Shown here in pieces: positions 17,906 to 26,381 of a stretch of DNA of 64,000 nt; positions within the stretch are counted from its first letter, which is position 1; each line of letters opens with the position of its first letter. The position numbers and the translations under genes are program-made. This DNA is from Alishewanella metallidurans (GTDB lineage Bacteria; Pseudomonadota; Gammaproteobacteria; Enterobacterales; Alteromonadaceae), in assembly GCF_036983985.1 (NCBI RefSeq), contig NZ_JALAHQ010000001.1, forward strand, positions 558,001 through 622,000, in the 5' to 3' direction. The notes beneath the pieces are model-generated. The model did not search any database and was not told the DNA's origin. It worked only from the letters and a program-made list of their open reading frames with translations.

Positions 17906-18961
17906 TCAGCTTGGCTGGAATGCCTGTTCCAGCATACGGAAACTACCAGCAGTCGCATCAAGTTCAACCTTAGCGCCAACCGGTAAAATAAATTGTTGTT
18001 TAATATGGCCAATCATTGCACCACGGTATGCCGGAATATTAAGTGGTTTAATATGGTCATCAAATATTTGGTCCATAGTTAACCAGCCATAGCCACCGCT
18101 TGGCCGACAATCGGTACATTCACCAAAAATAAAGCCAGCAATTTTATCCAGAGCACCCATCAGTTTTAGTGTGCTTAACATGCGATCAACGCGATAGGGC
18201 GCTTCTTCAACGTCTTCAATAAATAAAATTTTACCAGTAAAATCAGGCAAGTACGACGAGCCGGCTAGTGAGGTTAGTACGGTTAAATTACCGCCAACCA
18301 GTTCGCCTTGAACTTTGCCTGGGGTAATAGTAATGGTACGGTTTTGCCTGGGTGCTAGCTCATCTTTAGCATCGAGCACGTTTTGATACTGCATTAGCTC
18401 ACGTTCGAAAAACACCCGTCTAAATTGGTCAGCGTTAAAGCTATTCCAGCTTCCCGTGCCGTTAGGGCCATGAAAGGTAACTAAACCAGTTTGTGCACCA
18501 ATAGCGTTATGCAGCGCGGTAATGTCGGAGTAACCGAGTAAAATTTTCGGGTTATTACGAATTAATGGATAATCGAGTAAGGGTAAAACGCGAGCCGCAC
18601 CAGAACCACCACGTAAGCAAATTATCGCTTTAACCTCTTTATCGGCAAACATAGCATTGATGTCGCTAGCGCGTTCAGCATCGGTGCCGGCTAAATGGCC
18701 GCGGCGTGATGCTAAATGTTTACCGGTTTTTACCTTTAAGCCTAAGGCTTGCATGACTTCAGTAGCAATTTGCAGATCAAGCATGTTGTCAGTAGCTTTA
18801 GACGGGCTAACCAGGGCAACGGTGTCGCCAGGATTAAGTTGCACTGGTAAAATACGATTAGTTAATTTGCTGGCAGGGGCAGCAATGACACTCGCGCAGC
18901 TGGCTAAAGGGATTAAGGTAGCAGCAAGGGCGCAGTTTTTTATAAATTGTCTTTTATCCAT
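17906..18961 (-). CDS. Exported S66-family LD-carboxypeptidase (LdcA-like)
   Basis: 351 residues from the ATG at 18961, preceded by TGGAGT; an upstream Met in frame (19027) would bury the signal peptide and is rejected. The N-terminus MDKRQFIKNCALAATLIPLASC resembles a Tat-like signal (KRQF) ending in a lipobox-like LASC, so it may be a lipoprotein. The S66 catalytic Ser is in LLGYSDITAL, with Glu in FIFGECTDC and His in MIGHIKQQF. Family knowledge: these enzymes remove the terminal D-Ala from murein tetrapeptides during recycling. Classical LdcA is cytosolic, so an exported form is notable. It lies downstream of srmB on the same strand. Confidence 0.88.
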   Translation of the reverse strand: MDKRQFIKNCALAATLIPLASCASVIAAPASKLTNRILPVQLNPGDTVALVSPSKATDNMLDLQIATEVMQALGLKVKTGKHLASRRGHLAGTDAERASDINAMFADKEVKAIICLRGGSGAARVLPLLDYPLIRNNPKILLGYSDITALHNAIGAQTGLVTFHGPNGTGSWNSFNADQFRRVFFERELMQYQNVLDAKDELAPRQNRTITITPGKVQGELVGGNLTVLTSLAGSSYLPDFTGKILFIEDVEEAPYRVDRMLSTLKLMGALDKIAGFIFGECTDCRPSGGYGWLTMDQIFDDHIKPLNIPAYRGAMIGHIKQQFILPVGAKVELDATAGSFRMLEQAFQPS

Positions 18962-19047
18962 TACGCAACTCCAGTTGGCTAATAATTTATTCAGCTTATC
19001 AATAGCAGCTTTACTAAATAATTCCAACTGTGTCTGGCATAAATGCG

Positions 19048-19080
19048 ATAACTGCCACAGTTTTTAGGGGTGGCAGTTAT
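19048..19080. terminator. Stem-loop between srmB and the S66 peptidase gene
   Basis: ATAACTGCCAC and GTGGCAGTTAT form a perfect 11-bp inverted repeat with an 11-nt loop, just past the srmB stop. There is no good U run in the srmB direction, so it may act as an mRNA-stabilising or weakly terminating structure. Confidence 0.5.
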
Positions 19081-19092
19081 AATAATAAGAGT

Positions 19093-20316
19093 TTATTTTT
19101 TGGTTTTTTTGGCTAATTTTTTGGCCGCTGCTTTAGTTGGCTTTTTCTTTTTTACCGGCACGTTGGCTTCTTTGTTTTTTGCTCTTAAACCTTCTATGTT
19201 ACGGCGTTTCAGTTTCTGTTCATGATAACGCTCAACTTTAGCCAGAATTCCCATATCGTGTGCTTCTACTAACGAAATTGCCGTGCCTTTTTTGCCCGCA
19301 CGACCGGTACGACCAATGCGATGTACGTATACATCGGCGGTACGCGGCATATCAAAGTTAATAACGTGGCTAATATCGTCAATATCTAAACCACGGGCGG
19401 CAATGTCGGTAGCTAATAAAATATTAACCCGACCCGAACTAAAACGCTCTACCGCTTGCATGCGTTTATCTTGCGGCATTTCGCCTTGCAACCAACCGCA
19501 GCGTAAACCAGCAGTTTCTAGCTGGCCAGTTAAGCTGGCTAAACGTTCACGGGTTTTAATAAACACAATAGCTTTGGTAACATCTTCTTGTTTTAGCAAA
19601 TGAATTAAAAGTGCCAGTTTATGCTGGGCATCATCAGCTAAGTGCACCCACTGCAGAATTTTCGCTTTTTCTTTACGTGACGGAATAGCTTCGACTCGTT
19701 CCGGTTCTTTTAGCGCTTTTTCAGCAAAACGCTCTAAATTATTACCTTCTAATGTGGCAGAAAACAAAAATGTTTGCCGGCGGCGGCGTGCTTCTAGCAC
19801 GATACGGTTCATTTCGCCAATAAAGCCCATATCTAGCATGCGATCGGCTTCGTCTAAAATAAGCACTTCGATTTCATCTGCTTGAAAGCTTTCTTCGTCT
19901 AAATATTCGGTTAAACGGCCGGGGGTGGCGACTAAAATATCGTTGTTTTTCTCTAAAGTGTCTTTATGGCTGCCGTAGTTAATGCCACCCGTAATTACAC
20001 CTACGTTTAAATTGGTGTGCTGGCTAAAAAACTTAAACTCGTCATATACCTGATAGGCCAATTCACGCGTTGGTAGCATAACCAACACTCTAGCGAAACC
20101 TGGGTCTTTACGGCCAAAATCCAGTAAGTACTGAATAGCAGGTAGCACAAAGGCTAGGGTTTTACCGGTACCGGTAGGCGCGCTGGCCAAGATGTCTTTG
20201 CCTTCTAGCGCTAATGGGATCGCCATTTCCTGGATCAGTGTGGGTTCGACATAACCACGAGCACTAATTGCGCGGTTAATATCGTCGTCCAGTTGAAAAT
20301 CTGCGAATGTTGTCAT
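19093..20316 (-). CDS. srmB: DEAD-box RNA helicase SrmB
   Basis: 407 residues. Helicase motifs appear in order: Q motif (TLIQEMAIP), APTGTGKT, DEAD, SAT and HRIGRTGRAGK. A lysine-rich tail (KKKKPTKAAAKKLAKK) follows. Family knowledge: SrmB acts early in large ribosomal subunit assembly. The assignment to SrmB rather than another DEAD-box protein rests on its divergent placement next to trmN6, as in E. coli (srmB-yfiC), and on the short basic tail. GAGGAC precedes the ATG. Confidence 0.92.
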   Translation of the reverse strand: MTTFADFQLDDDINRAISARGYVEPTLIQEMAIPLALEGKDILASAPTGTGKTLAFVLPAIQYLLDFGRKDPGFARVLVMLPTRELAYQVYDEFKFFSQHTNLNVGVITGGINYGSHKDTLEKNNDILVATPGRLTEYLDEESFQADEIEVLILDEADRMLDMGFIGEMNRIVLEARRRRQTFLFSATLEGNNLERFAEKALKEPERVEAIPSRKEKAKILQWVHLADDAQHKLALLIHLLKQEDVTKAIVFIKTRERLASLTGQLETAGLRCGWLQGEMPQDKRMQAVERFSSGRVNILLATDIAARGLDIDDISHVINFDMPRTADVYVHRIGRTGRAGKKGTAISLVEAHDMGILAKVERYHEQKLKRRNIEGLRAKNKEANVPVKKKKPTKAAAKKLAKKTKK

Positions 20317-20389
20317 CTTGTCCTCAGCATTATTGCCTAACCTGTGACACTGCGTCTGCTTCGCCGTAAACTGGCGGCAGGAGGTGCTA

Positions 20390-21100
20390 ATGTCAGCTGG
20401 TTTTCAATGTAAAAAATTCTATGTTGCTCATGACCAATGTGCGATGAAAGTCGGCACTGATGGTTTATTGCTTGGCGCTTTTGCGCCGTTGCCGCAGCCA
20501 GGCCGCCCTATTTTGGATATTGGCACTGGTTCTGGCTTAATCAGTTTGATGTTAGCTCAACGTAGCTGCGGTGCAAATCCTATTGATGCTATCGAGTTAG
20601 ACAACACTGCCGCCTTGCAAGCTGCCACTAACATAGCCAATAGTCCTTGGCCAACAGCTGTGCAACTGATAAAGGGCGACATTCTAACCTATCAGAGCAA
20701 TAAACGTTACAGCTTAATTGTGTCTAATCCGCCGTTCTTTCAACAAGCATTGCCGGCAACTGATGCCAGACGACATCAGGCCAGACATACCGATAGTTTA
20801 CCCTTTGCTCGCTTGCTAGAAAAAGCCAAAGCATTGTTAGTAGAAGAGGGGGTTTTTGCGGTAGTACTACCCCTGGTTAGTGCTGAAATATTTTGTGCGT
20901 TAGCCCAGCAGCAGGGCTGGTTTATTTCGTGCTATTGCGCGGTTAAAACTACACCCAATAAACCGATACAACGGGCATTGCTATGTTTACGCTTGCAGCC
21001 CAGTACGAAAACCGAGTATCAGCTAATTATTACCGCCGCCGATGGTAGCTACAGCCAAGACTATAAAGCGTTATTAAAAGATTTTTATTTGAAGTTCTAA
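20390..21100 (+). CDS. trmN6: tRNA1(Val) (adenine(37)-N6)-methyltransferase
   Basis: 236 residues from the ATG at 20390, which has a strong AGGAGGT 5 bases before it; the GTG at 20384 lies inside that site and is rejected. It has the Rossmann SAM-binding motif ILDIGTGSGLISLMLAQ and the N6-adenine methyltransferase motif SNPPFF. Family knowledge: E. coli YfiC modifies A37 of tRNA1-Val. The divergent srmB neighbour supports this. Confidence 0.93.
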   Translation: MSAGFQCKKFYVAHDQCAMKVGTDGLLLGAFAPLPQPGRPILDIGTGSGLISLMLAQRSCGANPIDAIELDNTAALQAATNIANSPWPTAVQLIKGDILTYQSNKRYSLIVSNPPFFQQALPATDARRHQARHTDSLPFARLLEKAKALLVEEGVFAVVLPLVSAEIFCALAQQQGWFISCYCAVKTTPNKPIQRALLCLRLQPSTKTEYQLIITAADGSYSQDYKALLKDFYLKF

Positions 21101-21105
21101 TACGC

Positions 21106-21624
21106 CTATAGCTGCTGCGCTATTTCTTGCAAAATTTGGCTAACCCAGTCGTTTAGTCGCTCATCGGTAAGGTCGTATTGGTTTTCATCATCGAGCGCTA
21201 AACCATAAAATAATTCGCCATCCTCGGTTAAGGCTTTAGAGGCAATAAAGTCGTAACCGGCGCTAGGCCAAAAACCAATACGGCTGCATTGTTGCGGCGC
21301 TATTACATCGTGCAGCATACCGACGGCATCGATAAACCATTCGGCATAGCCAATTTGATCGCCCATACCATAAATGGCAATAATTTTACCGTTAAGATCA
21401 ACGCTGCTGATATCATCCCAATGCGCTTCCCAGTCTTCTTGAATTTCGCCAAAATCCCAAGTTGATAAGCCGAAAATTAACGTATCGTAATCGGCCATTT
21501 TGCTTAGCGGTATGTGTTTAATATTGTTCAGCTCTACAGTATCAGCACCAATTAATGCTTGAATTTTTTCTGCCACTATTTCGGTGTAACAGGTGGTTGA
21601 ACCATAGAATAAACCAATTTTCAT
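21106..21624 (-). CDS. fldB: Flavodoxin, FldB-type
   Basis: 172 residues from the ATG at 21624 (MKIGLFYGSTTCYTE). Longer in-frame versions to 21732 lack family-like sequence and are rejected. The FMN phosphate loop is GSTTCYTEIVAEKI. FSTWDFGEIQEDW-like (read GLSTWDFGEIQEDW) and YGMGDQIGYAEWF flank the flavin. It is a cytosolic one-electron carrier. It diverges from xerD, the same arrangement as fldB/xerD in E. coli, which supports FldB over FldA. Its stop is 5 bases from that of convergent trmN6. Confidence 0.93.
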   Translation of the reverse strand: MKIGLFYGSTTCYTEIVAEKIQALIGADTVELNNIKHIPLSKMADYDTLIFGLSTWDFGEIQEDWEAHWDDISSVDLNGKIIAIYGMGDQIGYAEWFIDAVGMLHDVIAPQQCSRIGFWPSAGYDFIASKALTEDGELFYGLALDDENQYDLTDERLNDWVSQILQEIAQQL

Positions 21625-21758
21625 AGCGCGCTCGCAACAGCAGATAGAACAAATACAGGGACGCGCAGTGTAGCAGATTAGCGGCACGAGAAAAATCCTC
21701 TCTTTGCCCAAAGCCCTGGCTTGCGCTACCATGGCGGCAGTTTTTTAGGTGGGTGACC

Positions 21759-22676
21759 ATGGCAGAGCAAGTAGCACAACCCCAAGCGACCGATCTTTCG
21801 CTAATTACTGAGTTTCTTGATCAGTTGTGGTTAGATAAAGGTGTAAGTGAGCATACACTTAGCGCTTATGGCACAGATTTAAAGAAATTCGCACTATTTA
21901 TTGCCACGCAGCAGCATACTTTAATTAATGTAGATAGCTTATTAGTTAATCAGTATTTGGCGCACCGGGTAGATAAGGCCTTTAGCCCGCGCAGCACGTC
22001 ACGAGCGTTAAGTAGCTTGCGACAATTTTATGCCTATGCCCATCAAACGGGTAAAATAACCAGCAACCCGCTAACCCAGTTACTTAACCCTAAAATAGGC
22101 CGCAGCTTACCTAAATCGCTATCTGAGCAAGATGTGGATACCTTGCTAAATGCGCCTGACTTAACCGACCCAATACAGTTTCGCGATAAAGCCATGCTTG
22201 AGCTGTTATATGCCAGTGGCCTTAGGGTGTCGGAATTAGTTGGTCTTAGCATGCAACAAATTAACCTGCAACACGGTCTAGTAAGAGTGTTAGGTAAAGG
22301 GCAGAAAGAGCGGTTAGTGCCAATGGGCGAAGAGGCTGCGCACTGGTTAATGCGTTATTTGCGTGAAGTACGGGTGGTTTTACTTGGCGGACAACAGCTA
22401 GATGTGGTGTTTCCTAGTAGCCGAGCGCAGCAAATGACGCGGCAAACGTTCTGGCACAGGGTTAAGTTTTATGCCAAAGTAGCGCACATTCAGGCTGAGC
22501 TATCACCGCATACATTGCGCCACGCTTTTGCTACCCATTTATTAAACCATGGCGCCGATTTACGCGTTGTACAAATGTTGCTAGGTCATAGTGATTTATC
22601 AACAACACAAATTTATACCCATGTTGCGCAGGCTAGGCTACAAAGCTTGCATCAGCAACATCACCCGCGCCCCTAG
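21759..22676 (+). CDS. xerD: Site-specific tyrosine recombinase XerD
   Basis: 305 residues from the ATG at 21759, after AGGTGGG; a GTG two codons earlier is possible. It has an N-terminal SAM-like core-binding domain, then the catalytic domain. Catalytic residues are the first Arg in YASGLRVSEL, His-x-x-Arg in HTLRHAFATHLLNHG, and the nucleophile Tyr in TTQIYTHV. With XerC it resolves chromosome dimers at dif. It is first of the xerD-dsbC-recJ-prfB-lysS series. Confidence 0.96.
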   Translation: MAEQVAQPQATDLSLITEFLDQLWLDKGVSEHTLSAYGTDLKKFALFIATQQHTLINVDSLLVNQYLAHRVDKAFSPRSTSRALSSLRQFYAYAHQTGKITSNPLTQLLNPKIGRSLPKSLSEQDVDTLLNAPDLTDPIQFRDKAMLELLYASGLRVSELVGLSMQQINLQHGLVRVLGKGQKERLVPMGEEAAHWLMRYLREVRVVLLGGQQLDVVFPSSRAQQMTRQTFWHRVKFYAKVAHIQAELSPHTLRHAFATHLLNHGADLRVVQMLLGHSDLSTTQIYTHVAQARLQSLHQQHHPRP

Positions 22677-22695
22677 GCGTTGAATAGGAAATAAT

Positions 22696-23412
22696 ATGAA
22701 TAAGTTTGTAATAGCCTTGTGTGGTATTGGATTAATGGCCTCAGTGCAGGCACAAGTTAAGGCTCCTACAGCAGAGTATGACCAAGTTCGTCAACAATTT
22801 AGCCAGCTGAATTTAAAAGTGAATTCGGTTGCTGATGCGCCCATGGCGGGTTTGTTGCAGGTGTTTACTGACCGTGGATTATTTTTCACGACAAAAGATG
22901 GCCAATATTTTATTGAAGGCAATATTTATGACTTAACTAACAAAGTGTTGGTTAACGACGCGCAAATGCGGCCTTACATTCAGCAAAAGGTAGCGGAGAG
23001 TAAAAACGACGTTATTGAATATACCGCTAAAAATGAAAAGTATGTTATTAACGTATTTACTGACCCTACCTGTGGTTACTGCCGTAAGCTACATAACGAA
23101 ATGCAAGAATATAATGACGCGGGTATTACCGTGCGTTATTTGGCGTTTCCACGCGGTGGTTTAGACTCTGAAACCTACTTACAGATGCAACATATTTGGT
23201 GCGCTAAAGACAGCCGTAGTGCTTTGTCAGCCGCTAAAGAAGGTAAGTCAGTTAAGCCCGCGATGTGTAACAACCCAGTAAAGGCGCAGTATGAATTGGG
23301 TCAGTCATTTGGTGTTAGTGGTACACCGGCGATAATTTTACCCAGTGGTCGGTTAATCCCAGGCTACCAGCCGGTAAAAGCATTATTGGCGCAATTAAAA
23401 GCAGAATCTTAA
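22696..23412 (+). CDS. dsbC: Thiol:disulfide interchange protein DsbC
   Basis: 238 residues. A signal peptide (MNKFVIALCGIGLMASVQAQ) sends it to the periplasm. An N-terminal dimerisation domain (about 25-80) is followed by a thioredoxin fold with the active site TDPTCGYCRKLH and the cis-Pro loop GVSGTPAIIL. It isomerises wrong disulfides and is kept reduced by DsbD. It lies between xerD and recJ, the conserved order. Confidence 0.96.
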   Translation: MNKFVIALCGIGLMASVQAQVKAPTAEYDQVRQQFSQLNLKVNSVADAPMAGLLQVFTDRGLFFTTKDGQYFIEGNIYDLTNKVLVNDAQMRPYIQQKVAESKNDVIEYTAKNEKYVINVFTDPTCGYCRKLHNEMQEYNDAGITVRYLAFPRGGLDSETYLQMQHIWCAKDSRSALSAAKEGKSVKPAMCNNPVKAQYELGQSFGVSGTPAIILPSGRLIPGYQPVKALLAQLKAES

Positions 23413-23418
23413 ATAGTT

Positions 23419-25161
23419 ATGACAACGATCAATCGTTTTATTCAGCGCCGGGTTTTGCCCGGCGTTTTTACAGAGTTAGCGGCTGTTTCTCATCCAATAT
23501 TAGCGCGCTTATATGCTAGCCGAGGCATTAGCGCTATGGCGCAGCTAGAGCGTGGCGCAGGCGCGTTGTTACCGTTTAGCGCATTAAAAGGTATTGATGA
23601 TGCGGTTAAATTGTTAATTGACGCCTTACAACAGCAGCAGCGCATTGTGGTAGTCGGTGATTTTGATGCCGATGGCGCAACCAGCACTGCAGTATTGCTC
23701 AGCGGCCTAGCCGCATTAGGTTTTAAGTATGTTGAATACTTAGTACCTAACCGCTTTGAATATGGCTATGGCTTAACCCCGCCGATGGCTGAATTAGCGG
23801 TAGCGCAAGGGGCAGAGCTTATAGTTACCGTCGACAATGGTATTTCTGCCATTGATGGCATAGCGCTAGCCAAAAAGGCTGGAGTGAAGGTGTTGGTTAC
23901 CGACCATCACCTAGCGGGGCACGAGTTGCCCAATGCCGATGCCATTGTTAACCCTAATCAGCCAGGTTGTACCTTTCCTAGTAAAGCGTTGGCCGGTGTC
24001 GGCGTGGCGTTTTATCTATTAATGGCGCTACGGGCAAAACTACGCGAGCAAAACTATTTTACTGAAAACCGCCTAGCTGAACCTAATTTAGCCGAACTGC
24101 TCGACTTAGTGGCATTGGGCACCGTAGCCGACGTCGTGCCGCTGGATACCAATAATCGTATTTTGGTGTATCAAGGTTTAATGCGTATTCGCAGCGGTAA
24201 ATGTCGCCCAGGTATTCAGGCTTTGATAGACGTAGCAAATCGCAATACGGCAAAGTTAACCGCCAGTGATTTTGGTTTTGCGCTGGCGCCACGCTTAAAC
24301 GCCGCCGGCCGGTTAGATGATATGTCGTTGGGTATAAGTTGTTTGCTAGCTAAAGATTTAGGTCTAGCGCGCCAGTATGCTGCCGAGCTAGATAGTTTAA
24401 ACGTCGAGCGGCGTGCGATAGAGCAAAGCATGCAAGTTGAAGCTCAAGCATTTTTAAGCCAGTTGTCGTTTGATGGGGCAGAACTACCGGAATGCTTGTG
24501 TTTATATCGACACGATTGGCACCAAGGGGTTATTGGTATTTTGGCCGGGCGCATTAAAGAGCAATTTCATCGGCCAACTATCGTGTTTGCCCAAGGTGAT
24601 GACGGCGAGCTAAAAGGCTCAGCGCGGTCAATTAATGGCTTACATATTCGTGACTTATTAGATGAAATTTCTACTCAGTATCCAGGCTTAATTAAAAAGT
24701 TTGGTGGCCATGCTATGGCAGCAGGATTAACCATTGATGAGGACCGGCTAGACACGTTTAAATTAGCGCTAAATTTAACGGCGAAAAAGCACCTCACGCC
24801 TGAGCAATTAACTGCGGTTATTTACACCGATGGCGAATTGCCGGCTGACTGTTTTGCGCTTGATTTTGCCCAGTTATTGCAGAACTCTGGTCCTTGGGGG
24901 CAAGCCTTTCCAGAGCCGGTATTTGATGGTGAGTTTCAGCTGGTTAGTCAAAAAATGCTCGCCGACAGGCATTTAAAAATGATGCTACAAACCGGTGATG
25001 GCAAGCTAGTCGATGCAATTTGGTTTAATGCAGATAACAAAGCTTGGCCGAATGTTAACGTGCAAAAAGTGCAGCTAGCCTATCAGTTAGACATTAACGA
25101 GTATCGCGACAAACAAAACTTGCAATTAATTATACGACATATGGTGAGTATTGATGCTTAG
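23419..25161 (+). CDS. recJ: Single-stranded-DNA-specific exonuclease RecJ
   Basis: 580 residues, the usual length. DHH-family motifs are present: VVGDFDADGATSTAVLL, TVDNGISA, VTDHHLAG and the DHHA1-type KFGGHAMAAGLTI. A C-terminal OB-like region follows. It is a 5'-3' exonuclease on single-stranded DNA used in recombination, mismatch repair and base excision repair. It begins 6 bases after dsbC. Confidence 0.97.
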   Translation: MTTINRFIQRRVLPGVFTELAAVSHPILARLYASRGISAMAQLERGAGALLPFSALKGIDDAVKLLIDALQQQQRIVVVGDFDADGATSTAVLLSGLAALGFKYVEYLVPNRFEYGYGLTPPMAELAVAQGAELIVTVDNGISAIDGIALAKKAGVKVLVTDHHLAGHELPNADAIVNPNQPGCTFPSKALAGVGVAFYLLMALRAKLREQNYFTENRLAEPNLAELLDLVALGTVADVVPLDTNNRILVYQGLMRIRSGKCRPGIQALIDVANRNTAKLTASDFGFALAPRLNAAGRLDDMSLGISCLLAKDLGLARQYAAELDSLNVERRAIEQSMQVEAQAFLSQLSFDGAELPECLCLYRHDWHQGVIGILAGRIKEQFHRPTIVFAQGDDGELKGSARSINGLHIRDLLDEISTQYPGLIKKFGGHAMAAGLTIDEDRLDTFKLALNLTAKKHLTPEQLTAVIYTDGELPADCFALDFAQLLQNSGPWGQAFPEPVFDGEFQLVSQKMLADRHLKMMLQTGDGKLVDAIWFNADNKAWPNVNVQKVQLAYQLDINEYRDKQNLQLIIRHMVSIDA

Positions 25162-25165
25162 TAGG

Positions 25166-25194
25166 TGCACTGCGAGTAATAAATTTGCTACAAT
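25166..25194 (+). promoter_or_regulatory. Candidate prfB-lysS promoter
   Basis: An extended -10 element TGC-TACAAT lies at 25186-25194, with a weak -35 (TGCACT) 17 bases upstream. It lies between recJ and prfB, so prfB-lysS may be transcribed separately from recJ. Confidence 0.5.
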
Positions 25195-25239
25195 CGCCGC
25201 CTATTTTTTATCCCATGATTCAAGGTTACAAACAACAGC

Positions 25240-26338
25240 ATGTTAGAAGTTAATCCGGCATATATCAGCATTAAAGACCTAACTGAACGTACTAACGTGC
25301 TTCGGGGGTATCTTTGACTACGATAGCAAAAAAGAGCGCTTAGAAGAGGTTTCTCGCGAGTTAGAAAGCTCGGCTATTTGGAACACTCCAGATAAAGCCC
25401 AAGCGCTAGGTAAAGAGCGTTCTAGCTTAGAGCAAATTGTCGGCACTATCGACACGTTAGATCGCGGCCTTGAAGATGTGGAAGGCCTAATTGAACTTGC
25501 GGTTGAAGCTCAAGATGAAGAAACCTTTGAAGAAGCCAAAGCTGAATTAGCTGATTTAGACAAGCAACTCAGCTTGCTAGAATTTCGCCGTATGTTTTCC
25601 GGCAACCATGATCAGAATGACTGTTACCTTGATATTCAGTCAGGCTCAGGTGGCACTGAGGCACAAGACTGGGCCAGCATACTGATGCGGATGTATTTAC
25701 GCTGGGGTGAAGATAAAGGCTTTAAACCCGAGTTATATGAAGTTACCGATGGCGACGTAGCCGGCATTAAAGGCTGCACTATTAAGTTTTCTGGCGAGTA
25801 TGCTTATGGCTGGTTACGCACCGAAACTGGTGTACACCGTTTAGTGCGAAAAAGCCCGTTTGACAGCGGTAATCGCCGCCATACCTCGTTTGCATCGGTA
25901 TTTGTCTCACCTGAGATTGACGATGATATTGAAATTGAAATCAACCCGTCAGATTTACGTATCGATACCTATCGCGCCTCGGGTGCCGGTGGTCAGCACG
26001 TAAACCGAACCGATTCAGCGGTACGTATTACCCACGTGCCCACTAATATTGTGGTGCAGTGTCAAAACGACCGTTCTCAGCATAAAAACCGTGACAACGC
26101 TTACAAGCAATTGCGTGCCAAGCTATATGAGTATGAATTGCAAAAGCAAAATGCGGAAAAGCAGGCATTAGAAGATACCAAGTCTGATATCGGTTGGGGC
26201 AGCCAAATTCGCTCTTACGTACTAGATGATGCGCGGATTAAAGATTTACGCACCGGCATTGAAACGCGTAACACCCAAGCGGTGTTAGATGGCGATTTAG
26301 ATAAATTTATTGAAGCTAGCTTAAAGGCTGGCTTGTAG
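25240..26338 (+). CDS. prfB: Peptide chain release factor 2 (programmed +1 frameshift)
   Basis: The gene starts at the ATG at 25240 and meets an in-frame TGA at codon 26 (25315-25317). The slip site CTT-TGA-C is preceded by a GGGGG internal Shine-Dalgarno, as in E. coli. A +1 shift continues as DYDSKKERLEEV and gives 365 residues, the E. coli length. The peptide-anticodon tripeptide SPF (in RKSPFDSG) and the catalytic GGQ (in GAGGQHVNRTDS) are intact. RF2 reads UGA and UAA. Family knowledge: low RF2 lets the ribosome pause at UGA and shift, giving autoregulation. The base before GGGGG is C here rather than the A of E. coli. Confidence 0.97.
25303..25318 (+). promoter_or_regulatory. RF2 recoding site
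   Basis: CGGGGGTATCTTTGAC: purine-rich internal ribosome-binding sequence, 3-base spacer, CUU slippery codon in the P site and UGA-C as the poor stop context. This is the standard +1 frameshift signal of prfB. Confidence 0.95.
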
Positions 26339-26381
26339 TTGTTAACGATCGAAACTTTCGATCTCAATCAGGAAAAGCACT

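Noticed and set aside
18657..19067. 136-codon plus-strand ORF opposite the S66 peptidase start
   Set aside because: It is antisense to the signal-peptide and N-terminal domain coding sequence and has no recognisable motif.
25240..25317. prfB as a broken gene because of an in-frame TGA
   Set aside because: The stop is the conserved programmed frameshift at codon 26 with all its signals; the rest of RF2 is intact.
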